Shown piece after piece: positions 38,658 to 47,282 of a stretch of DNA of 64,000 nucleotides (position 1 is its first letter; the number at the start of each line of letters is the position of its first letter). A program made the position numbers and the translations under genes. Under the pieces are notes generated by a model that saw nothing but the letters and a program-made list of their open reading frames with translations, ran no database searches and had not been told where the DNA came from. This stretch comes from Pycnococcus provasolii. Lineage: Eukaryota > Chlorophyta > Pseudoscourfieldiophyceae > Pseudoscourfieldiales > Pycnococcaceae. The stretch is taken from contig OW568861.1 of the NCBI GenBank assembly GCA_938743325.2, forward strand, positions 310,001 through 374,000. The letters are read 5' to 3'.

Positions 38658-39956
38658 TCACGCCGCGCTCAGCACGACAAGAACCGGGCAGTGGTCAGAG
38701 CCTTGTACGTCGTCTAAGACGAAGGAGTCGAGCACCGCGTCCGCATCCGTCACGAGTGTGTAGTCGATGCGCCATCCTCGATTCTCCAGTCGAGCCTTTG
38801 AGCGATAGTCCCAGTACGTGAATGCTTTGACGTCTTCGCCGTGAACAACTCGGAATGCGTCGTGAAGCTGCACGTCTTGCAACAGCTTCGCTGCACACTC
38901 GCGTTCCTCGTCTGTGTAACCCGCAAGCTTCCTGTTCTTATGATGGTTTCCCCACAGGTCCTGCGGTTGCATGGCAACGTTAAGGTCGCCTGCGTAGACT
39001 ACGCCTCGCGGCGCCTTGGACTCCGCATCTTGCGCTACAGGTGTCGACAGTGCGCCCGCCATCTCCACATCGTAAGGGTGGACATCCGACGTTTCGTTCT
39101 CCAACGACGACGACGACGTCGTAGCCACTTCGCCAAGAAATGCACCTGCCGCCGATCTTTCCAAATGCGAGCACAGCGCCGGTTCCCAAGCGTCGATGCG
39201 CCTTCGGATCGTCTTGAGCCCAACGCCCGAGTTGGGCACGTACGCGTTGCACACGACCCAACCTGACTTGTCGCGCACCGTGAGCACACGCCCCTCCTCC
39301 ACGAGAGCGGATATCTCCTCGTTGTGATCTGCGGCAACGCTTGCAGATTTCCACGTGTGAGGCTCTGTGCTTAAAATAGCGACTCCGCTATATCCCTTCC
39401 TGGCTCGACTGCACGACCAAACTCTGTGCTTCAGAACGTCGCCAACGGTGGTGGTATCGTCCGAGCCGTCTTCATACAATCTTAGCTTGTTGAGCTTTTC
39501 AGACACCTCCTCCACGTTAGTGTGCTGCAACTTCGTCTCCTGCAGCAGCAGGTGGTGCGGTTTCGTCCTTCTAATGAGCGCCGAAAACTCGCTCGCCTTA
39601 TCCTTGTTGTTTAGAATTCCTCTCAAGCCCGCGACGTTCCAAGACACGACACGGAGCACCTCTTTTTCAGGTGGTGGCGCCGTGACCCATGCCGCGAGCC
39701 GTTCGTTGTCGAGAGCGTACGGAACACGCGCCGCCGGGGCTGCCGACGCTGCTGCCGAGGAAATGCATTGACGAGCGGTATTGTATTTCAACGTCGCACC
39801 ACCTGCAACCACGTGACCACCTTGTTTCCTGACCTTGTAGAAAGCTCGGGAGAGCCTTGAGCACCGTAAGGACCACCACTGTGGCGAAGACGGCGACACT
39901 GCCACCACGGACGAACGCACACAGACCGACGGCACGCGCACAGAGGACACGCACAT
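38658..39956 (-). CDS. AP endonuclease, exonuclease III family
   Basis: 432 residues from the ATG at 39956; the frame above starts at TTG. The first 90 residues look like an organelle-targeting presequence (MCVSSVRVPSVCVRSSVV, later basic). The catalytic domain, residues 100-432, has all signatures of the ExoIII/APE1 family: VVSWNVAGLRG, LLLQETKL (metal-binding Glu), VCNAYVPNSG, YAGDLNVA (catalytic Asp and Asn), WRIDYTLVT and the end GSDHCPVLV (catalytic His). An insert of about 40 residues after LERSAAGAFL is not usual. Role: cuts DNA at abasic sites in base-excision repair, here perhaps in mitochondrion or plastid. Confidence 0.93.
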   Translation of the reverse strand: MCVSSVRVPSVCVRSSVVAVSPSSPQWWSLRCSRLSRAFYKVRKQGGHVVAGGATLKYNTARQCISSAAASAAPAARVPYALDNERLAAWVTAPPPEKEVLRVVSWNVAGLRGILNNKDKASEFSALIRRTKPHHLLLQETKLQHTNVEEVSEKLNKLRLYEDGSDDTTTVGDVLKHRVWSCSRARKGYSGVAILSTEPHTWKSASVAADHNEEISALVEEGRVLTVRDKSGWVVCNAYVPNSGVGLKTIRRRIDAWEPALCSHLERSAAGAFLGEVATTSSSSLENETSDVHPYDVEMAGALSTPVAQDAESKAPRGVVYAGDLNVAMQPQDLWGNHHKNRKLAGYTDEERECAAKLLQDVQLHDAFRVVHGEDVKAFTYWDYRSKARLENRGWRIDYTLVTDADAVLDSFVLDDVQGSDHCPVLVVLSAA

Positions 39957-40044
39957 GGATCCTACCAAAAATGGGTACCAAAACAAACCGGCGGGATTTC
40001 CAATCGGGGGGAGGGGAAGAGGGGGCGACCCTATTTGGTAAGAG

Positions 40045-40118
40045 TAACCCTAAAACCCTAACCCTAACCCTAAGGGCTAACCCTAACCCTAACCCTAACC
40101 CTAACCCTGAGCCCTAAA
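40045..40118 (+). repeat. CCCTAA array in divergent gap (AP endonuclease / unknown protein)
   Basis: About nine CCCTAA units in two blocks split by AAGGGCTAA, in the gap 39957-40614 between divergent genes. Confidence 0.95.
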
Positions 40119-40250
40119 GTTCTCTTTTTTAATTAAGGGCCGCGGCCTGATTAACAGCTTGCAAGCCTTGCCTGATTGATCAATTGATGCGTTCCTTCCT
40201 TCCTTCCGACAGTCTGAGTGATGTCGGAAGAACTGGCAAGACCTGTCTGT

Positions 40251-40307
40251 GGCTCTCCAAGTCCAAGGTGGCTCTCCAAGTCCGAGGTGGCTCTCCAAGT
40301 CCAAGGT
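40251..40307 (+). repeat. Three tandem 19-bp repeats upstream of the 40615 gene
   Basis: Three copies of GGCTCTCCAAGTCCAAGGT with a period of 19 bases, one base varying in the middle copy. They lie in the same divergent gap as the CCCTAA array, 308 bases before the ATG at 40615. Possibly a protein-binding array; no function is known. Confidence 0.85.
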
Positions 40308-40614
40308 GCCATCATTCCAATCAATATTACGATAGTCTATGAGGAAGTTCGGAAGGGTGGGCCCCATCAATACCAATCCATCCATCCCTCTCACTCAGTC
40401 ACTCTTACGTAGACTACAGAGTACAGTCAGTGCTTGTATGTAGTCCTAATGATGGTACAGTATGGAAAACCTCTTGGAAGGAGTACCTGTACTGCACTGT
40501 CAGACTGTAGGCCGGTGGATTACAGTGGTAGTGGTAGTACTAGACTCGTGCCCTTGCTCGTTGGCGAAGAAAAAAGAAACTCCCTTCCCGGCCTGTGTCG
40601 TTTCGTCTCGTGTC

Positions 40615-41826
40615 ATGGAGCCCGAAGTTACGCCGTTCGCAGTGCAAGACGCGTACGGCGCGCCCGCGACGCTCGTGCCCAACCATGTCGGCGCGCGAAC
40701 GGTCAGGGAAGAGCTGTACATGACGCAGAAACGAATCCTGCGCGACAAAAGAAACGCCGCGCTTGCCGTCTCGCCGGCGTACCTATCCGAGCTGTCCACA
40801 CGACTTGCCGCTGGAGGCAAGATGTCCTTGCAGGCTCAAACAGCCTTAAGACTCGTGCAGGACAACGACGTGGACTTAGTTCCGCGGGTAACGCGACTGG
40901 GAACGAGCATATCGCCCCCGCCGAGCAGGAGGCTGGGGACGTGGAGTCGACAGCAGAGAACGCAAAGGTCGAAGGAGGTGTCGCTGAGACGGCTGTGCTC
41001 GCGAGGGAGCGTGTTTGGCGAGGTGCTTGGAAGACCGGCTGTGCTCTGCACGCCTGCGGGACCAACGACGCCAATGCCTGTCCCGCCGGCTACTGCACCG
41101 CCAAATCTTGAAAACCCCGAGCAGGAGAGCGAGACTGAGGACAACGGCAACGGCGAGCCACAGTCGCAGCCGGAGCCAGAGACGGAGCCGGAGCCGGAGC
41201 CGGAGCAGCAGTCCGCGTTCAAGACGCCGAGAAGGACAAACACGCCGAGAAGGGCAAAGGGCTTGCCGATGCCTTTACCGAGACTTCCTGTGTCGCCACC
41301 GCCAACCGCGCATTCAGTCTACGAGCCTGACGAACGCCTCGCGATAAACACGCCGTCTTCACATCATATCGTCACACGGTCGACGGGAGGACTGCCTCAA
41401 GTCGAGCTGCTGACTTTGAGGCAGGCGAACAACGTCACCACCACCCTTCGCGCTAATGTTATGGTGAACCACGATGCGGAGACGCCGTACAGACCCTACG
41501 ACTTCAAACGCGAGTCAGCGCGCATCGCGGAGTGGCGCAACGACCCGCACCACGCGCGCAAGCTGAAAGTCGTAGCGCAGCGGCGTCGCCTAGAGGGGCA
41601 CACGCGGTACATGCACGCTCTTAAGGACATCAAGTGGGTCTCCACAAGGCGGGAGCCGGCTAACACGACTTTGGCCAAGACTGGAAGTGTGAGCGCTGTG
41701 TATGCCGGCAGCTTTCAGTTGGGCGGGAGTTCACGAACCACCTCAGGCGCCTCTCTCATGTCCGCGGTGCGAAAGAAGGCGGCGTCGAACAACAACAGCC
41801 GGCGAACATCGCCGTACTTGAGATGA
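40615..41826 (+). CDS. Unknown low-complexity protein with a basic C-terminal domain
   Basis: 403 residues from the ATG at 40615 (MEPEVTPFAVQD); the upstream extension of the frame would overlap promoter-like sequence. Residues 25-90 are helical and basic (ELYMTQKRILRDKRNAALAV). Residues 140-240 contain an acidic Pro/Glu run (EPETEPEPEPEPE) followed by TPRRTNTPRRA. Residues 260-403 look more conserved, with ETPYRPYDFKRESARIAEWR and HTRYMHALKDIKWVSTRR. No family is recognised. It converges on TAF8 with a 61-base gap. Confidence 0.7.
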   Translation: MEPEVTPFAVQDAYGAPATLVPNHVGARTVREELYMTQKRILRDKRNAALAVSPAYLSELSTRLAAGGKMSLQAQTALRLVQDNDVDLVPRVTRLGTSISPPPSRRLGTWSRQQRTQRSKEVSLRRLCSRGSVFGEVLGRPAVLCTPAGPTTPMPVPPATAPPNLENPEQESETEDNGNGEPQSQPEPETEPEPEPEQQSAFKTPRRTNTPRRAKGLPMPLPRLPVSPPPTAHSVYEPDERLAINTPSSHHIVTRSTGGLPQVELLTLRQANNVTTTLRANVMVNHDAETPYRPYDFKRESARIAEWRNDPHHARKLKVVAQRRRLEGHTRYMHALKDIKWVSTRREPANTTLAKTGSVSAVYAGSFQLGGSSRTTSGASLMSAVRKKAASNNNSRRTSPYLR

Positions 41827-41887
41827 CGAGAGGAATCCATTCCACTTTGAAAAAAAAAAAAGCAAAATTTTTTTCTCTTCTTTATTT

Positions 41888-42808
41888 TTACACCTTCTCA
41901 TCCTTGTCCTTGTCGTCGCCTCTGAGAATTTTCTCCGCACGGTCGACGCTCTGTTTCTTGATGTTCGGATCCTCGCGTTTTTGTCTCTTGTCCCTGTCGT
42001 CCGTTTCGTCCTTTTGCGCAGTGGTTCCCGCGCCTGTCGTCGACAGCGGCTTCACGCTGGCATGTGCGAGAGGCTGGGTAGGTGCCGTCGTGAGCGTGGC
42101 GGTTGCCCCCAGCTTTTCCATCTCGGGCACTTCGAGTCCAGCCACCTTGCGACTTGCCATGGCTTTGGCTACCCGCTCCGCATCCTCCTGCCTTTTCGCC
42201 GCCACGCTCCTAGCCTTCCGCTCGTCTGCACCCGCATCCGAGCTTCGATACGCCCTCGTTGCCCTCAGGGCGTGCGCGTCTGGCATCGCGGGGTAGAAGT
42301 CTGGCACGTGCTGTGGCGGCGCCTCCCCCTTCTCCTGGAAGGTTGGCACGCGTTTCACTTTCTTCGGCGCCGGGAACTTGGGCAGCGCGTGAGCGAACGG
42401 GTCCTCGTCCTCGGCATACTCCTTGGCGTACTTCACGAGGCGTTCCACGGCACCGGGTAGGACATCCTCCAGCGCAAGCAGCACGTCGGACAGCTGTGCG
42501 TGCGACCTCGACGCGTGGCGCGCGTACGCCGCCGACGACTGTCCTAGGTACCTGATGAACCGCGTGAGCACCTCTGACAGCGCCTCGATCGACGCCGCGT
42601 GCGCCTTGTTCACACCCACGGACTGTGCGATTTGCCCGACGGTGCGTCTCGCGAGAGAGCGCGCGTACGACTCCGCGTCGAGTGTGCCTGCTGCAGGTGC
42701 CGGTCCTGCTGACGAAGAAGGTAAATCTGCGGCACCGCGAACGGCACCTGGAACGGCGGGTGAGCTCCCAGCGTCCCCCAAGCCAACCTGGGAGGTGGTA
42801 GGAGGCAT
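41888..42808 (-). CDS. TAF8: TFIID subunit TAF8-like
   Basis: 306 residues from the ATG at 42808; four codons above it start at TTG. A bromodomain-associated histone fold spans about residues 45-130: YARSLARRTVGQIAQSVGVN, AASIEALSEVLTRFIRYLGQ and AQLSDVLLALEDV. After a linker comes the TAF8-type motif VPDFYPAMPDAHALRATRAY (about 166-186), which in the family follows the histone fold (consensus around P-x-FP-x-HTY). The Lys/Asp-rich tail resembles a nuclear localisation region. In TFIID, TAF8 pairs with TAF10 through the histone fold. Confidence 0.85.
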   Translation of the reverse strand: MPPTTSQVGLGDAGSSPAVPGAVRGAADLPSSSAGPAPAAGTLDAESYARSLARRTVGQIAQSVGVNKAHAASIEALSEVLTRFIRYLGQSSAAYARHASRSHAQLSDVLLALEDVLPGAVERLVKYAKEYAEDEDPFAHALPKFPAPKKVKRVPTFQEKGEAPPQHVPDFYPAMPDAHALRATRAYRSSDAGADERKARSVAAKRQEDAERVAKAMASRKVAGLEVPEMEKLGATATLTTAPTQPLAHASVKPLSTTGAGTTAQKDETDDRDKRQKREDPNIKKQSVDRAEKILRGDDKDKDEKV

Positions 42809-43908
42809 GGAAAGAGGCAAAGGAGGAAAAAGCGCAAGAATGAGAGCGAGCGAGAGCTGCGCTGCTAGTCGGACCTGGTGTGGAATACGGGAAATGGACG
42901 TCGGCGGCGGAGGGGGGGCTGAGCAGCTGAGGGGGGCCAGAGGGGGGCGGGGAGGCGAGAGGGTTAGGGTTTTCTGTTAGGGTTAGGTGCTGGTTTGGTT
43001 TTGGGGGTTTGGGGGTGCAGTTGGGGGTCAGGCGTTTTGGGTTTGGGGGTTTGGTTTGGGGTTTGGTTGGGTGCTCTGAGCCTCCGTGGCGTGGCGTGAG
43101 CCCGGCGTTACGCTTCGTGATACGCGCGCGATAAAAAAAAACCGACAGATATTTTACGAAAAGGAATGGTCACCCTTCGAAACCTTGCTCGTTCGCATCC
43201 AAATCATCATCCATCTGATGAGATGCCTTTCGGATCTAACCAGGCAGCCAGGTTGTTTTGAGATGCGCGGGAAAATTCGGAACTGTCCTTCGTACGATTC
43301 CGAACCGAGGGCATATCCCCCTTCCGGAACGGATTGATGAAATATTCTGCAAAGCAATCCAAGCAATTAGCAGACGCCATCCATGTCGATCGACAATCAC
43401 GGAGCCACTGGCGGCCGATGCATCCCGAGCGTTGAGAGCACGATGTGCCTTCGTTACGTCGTTATGCCATTTTACCTCTCTTCTCGTTGACTTCGAAAGA
43501 GCTCCGAAGCAAAATGCATGGATGACTGATGACTGACCGCCAGAGCTCCCCGGCCGCTCCATCCGCGTCCTGCCTTGGCCAGAGCACGCACACCTAGACT
43601 GGCCCACCCGCCTACCCCACACCTGGATTGGCTGGATACGCGTCCCCCCCGCTCCCCCTCAAGCACAGCCCCAGGACCCCAGATAGGCACTTTCGCGCGC
43701 TCGACACATCACTCGCATCACGCAGTGATCATCCGCCTTAACGCGTGCGCTTGGCACAGAAATTGCCGCGCAGAAGTCGCCTGCTTGCAACCTCGTGTGC
43801 ATACACCAACCTCGAGCTTGCAGACTGTCTTGAGAACGGCTCAATTTTATTTTTTCCCAGACATTTTCGCGAAAAGGCGGAAAAGTCAGGAAAGTCAACA
43901 GAAGAAGT
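42809..43908. promoter_or_regulatory. Long divergent gap (TAF8 / CDK inhibitor)
   Basis: About 1.1 kb. Holds TTAGGG motifs (42960-42987), a G-rich GGTTTGGGG stretch (42990-43080), then unremarkable sequence. Open frames in 43236-43622 on the minus strand look non-coding. Probably contains both promoters. Confidence 0.55.
42960..43080 (+). repeat. TTAGGG motifs followed by GGTTTGGGG-rich tract
   Basis: Three TTAGGG-like units, then about 90 bases of alternating G runs (3-5) and T runs on the plus strand. The sequence could form G-quadruplexes. It lies just upstream of the TAF8 start. Confidence 0.85.
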
Positions 43909-44636
<728 letters not shown>

Positions 44637-44833
44637 CCCGAGCTCAGCTCTGTTTGACGCGTTTACAACTTCAATGATATAATTTTCTTTAAATAATTTA
44701 TTTGTTTGCCCGAAAGGGCGGAAATTGAGCTGCGAATGAATATGAAGCGAAATTGTCCTACTTTTTTTCTAAAAATTTAGTAACTTCTTTACTAATTTCT
44801 TCACACATTCTCGTTATTTAAAGCCGAGGTCCC

Positions 44834-45899
44834 TCAGTCGAAAGTGATCTTCTTATTCTCTCCACCTCCACCTCCGGGATCAATCCTCATTCCGCCACGG
44901 CCGCCACCACGGCCGCCATCACGACCTCCGAAACCGCGACCTCCGCCTCGCCCACCATCACGACCGCCACGTCCGCCACCGCGGCCGCCGCCGCGGCCGC
45001 CTCCACCAAAGCCTCCGCCACCACGTCCACCTCCGCCAAAGCCTCCGCCACCACGTCCACCTCCGCCAAACCCACCACCACCACCACCTCCTCCTCCACC
45101 GCCGCCGCCGCTGGACTGGCCATCCACGACCACCCAACGTCCATCTTCCATCGTCCCACCGTTCATTTCCACCGCCTTCGCCTTGGAATCCGCGCTGTCA
45201 AACTCAACATATGCAAATCCCTTGACGTCGCCCGTCTCGCGGTCAGTGGGTAGACGGATGTGCACCACCTCTCCACACTCGGAGAAAAATTTACGCAGAT
45301 TGTCCTTGATTCCGTACTCGTCGTAGTTGAATTTGTCGAAGCCCTTCACGAAGACGGTCGCGTCCTCGTTGCGCTGTCTAGCACCCGGCGAACCGAGTGG
45401 CCCTCCGGCGGCGCCACCTCCAGGCGTGCGTGGCGCGGCAATCTCGATCTGAATCTCGCGACCATGAACTTGCTGTCCGTAGTAGTCGTTGACCGCCTTC
45501 TGTGCATCCTCATTCGAAGCGAAGTCGACGTGCGCATACCCGCGGCTCTGCTGCGTCTCGCGGTTCCAAGCGATGCGCACGCTCTGCGCTCCCGCACCGC
45601 ACTCCGCGAACAGATTGTACAGGTCGTCTTCGGTCGCGTCGAACGCAAGGTTGCGACAGAAGACTGTCATAGCCTCCTCTCCTCCACCGCCGCCGTTTTG
45701 GTAGGCTGGCTTCTCAGCAGCAGGCGTTGACACCGGCTCTTGCTTCTTGACCTCGTCCTTTGCCTTGTCGTCGTCACCGTCACTGTCACTATCGCTGTCG
45801 CTGTCGCTGTCGCTGTCACTACTGCTGTCGCTGTCGTCGTCACTGCTTTCCTCCTTCTTCTTCTCCGGTGCCGCTTTCGCCGCGGGCTTGCCCTTCTCC

Positions 45900-45931
<32 letters not shown>

Positions 45932-46422
45932 GTCATCGTCGCTAGAGCTGGTGCCGGCGTCGTCGCTGCTGCTACTATCATCGCTTCCGCTGCTATCGTC
46001 ACTGTCGCTGTCACTGTCGCTGTCGCTGTCGTCACTGCTGCTGCTATCATCCTTCTTCTTTTTCCCTTTCTTGGACGCCGCCTTCTTTTTGGCCGCCGCT
46101 TCTTCCTCCGCCTTCTTTTTCGCCGCCGCAGCCGCCTCCTCCTCCGCCTTCTTTTTCGCCGCAGCCGCCGCCTCTTCCTCTTTTTTCTGAAAGATTGGAA
46201 TGTTGAAATATCAAAGTCAAAAAATGTGTGTTGAGAGAATCATAATGTGAGTAAAAGACACAATACAAATACAGTGTGAGTAACCACCACACCACAAAAC
46301 AAAAGGAAGACAAGGAACAGACATACCTGTTTCTTGGCAGCTTTCTTATCCTTATCCTTATCGCCCCCCGAGGAGGAGTCGACGGACTTGCGCTTCTTAT
46401 CTTCCTTCTTCGACGAGCCCAT
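44834..46422 (-). CDS. Nucleolin-like nucleolar protein (acidic N-terminus, two RRMs, RGG tail), two exons
   Basis: Exon 1 46422-46327 (32 codons, MGSSKKEDKKRKSVDSSSGG), a 140-base intron 46326-46187 (GTATGT donor, TTTCAG acceptor), exon 2 46186-44834; 482 residues. Order: Lys-rich start, KKxAEEEAAA repeats, long Ser/Asp acidic tracts (about 75-185), RRM1 about 204-280 (RNP2-like TVFCRNL, RNP1-like RGYAHVDF), RRM2 about 307-385 (TVFVKGFD, KGFAYVEF) and a Gly/Arg-rich RGG tail (395-475). This is the nucleolin/NSR1 plan with two RRMs, as in plants and yeast. It acts in pre-rRNA transcription and processing in the nucleolus. The acidic tract is encoded by TCGCTGTCGCTG-type repeats that could vary in length. 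Confidence 0.9.
46187..46326 (-). other. Intron of the nucleolin-like gene
   Basis: Minus-strand GTATGT at 46326-46321 and CTTTCAG ending at 46187. The join is in phase 0 and links two Lys/Glu-rich segments of the same character. Confidence 0.8.
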
Positions 46423-46707
46423 GGTTGTGTTGTGAAGTGAAGATCGATGACTTGTAACAAGTCTATAGATACTGTTGTGGCGGCTGGTCGGGGCGGTTAG
46501 GGCGAGGCGAGGCCCGAGAGGGAGAGAAAAGGGGGGCGCCGCCAGAGATGGTCCCAGAGGGGAACGAACGACGGGAAACATTGAACGACGGGACCCAGCC
46601 CGATGAGATTCAATTATTCGGGGTTTCCCCAAACCCCATACTAACAACTTATTTTAACATACTTGAATCATGGCCCACCTGAGGCAGTGAACCCGGGAGG
46701 CCTCAAT

Positions 46708-46746
46708 GGGTTAGGGTTAGGGTTAGGGTTAGGGTTAGGGTTAGGG
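46708..46746 (+). repeat. Perfect (TTAGGG)6 array in divergent gap (nucleolin / sialyltransferase)
   Basis: GGG followed by six perfect TTAGGG units, in the gap 46423-47282 between divergent genes. It is the purest such array in the window. The rest of the gap holds no recognised gene. Confidence 0.97.
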
Positions 46747-47282
46747 TACTCCCCCTTTAAAGGGGGAAACTCCTCCACCTCCAGGCACCTACCTCCTCCA
46801 GCTTCCAGGCCGGTCCTACTTCCTAGGTGGTCCTCCCGGCTCATCAAATAGACTAATAACCTCAGGCTGTCAGGCACCCTTCCTTGCCTTGGAAAGGAAG
46901 GGAACAAGAGACGGCTGGCTCTTGGTTCCTCTTGGTCTCCGCCTTCTCGGCCTTCGTGCTCGCTGGTCGCCCTTCCGTGGGTGGGTGGGTGGTTCCTGCA
47001 GGCCACTATGATAGGCCAGGCCGCCGACCTTACAGTAACCTACATACTGTAGTGCTTAGCTAGGTGGTGGGTGACGCCAAGGCCAAGTCCTGAAGAGGTT
47101 GGTTTGTTTGTGCGAATCCATCGCGATTATCGCGATCGGAGAGTTTTTTTTGCTATCCCTGGAGAGTTAAGCTTAAGAGAAAAAAGTAAAAACTCGTTTA
47201 TTCTTATCATTTATCATCGTACAGTAAGTCTTAAGACTTCGGGATCGCTCTTGAGCCTTTTCTCTTGCGTGGGAAAAACAAC

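Noticed and set aside
40045-40118. Chromosome end or telomere
   Set aside because: The array is short, internal and flanked by intact genes on both sides, and similar arrays recur in other gaps.
43100-43300. Possible tRNA near a TTCGAAAC string
   Set aside because: No cloverleaf arms could be fitted around it.
43236-43622. Minus-strand 128-codon frame in the TAF8/CDK-inhibitor gap
   Set aside because: Composition not like the neighbouring genes, no motif, no convincing ATG context.
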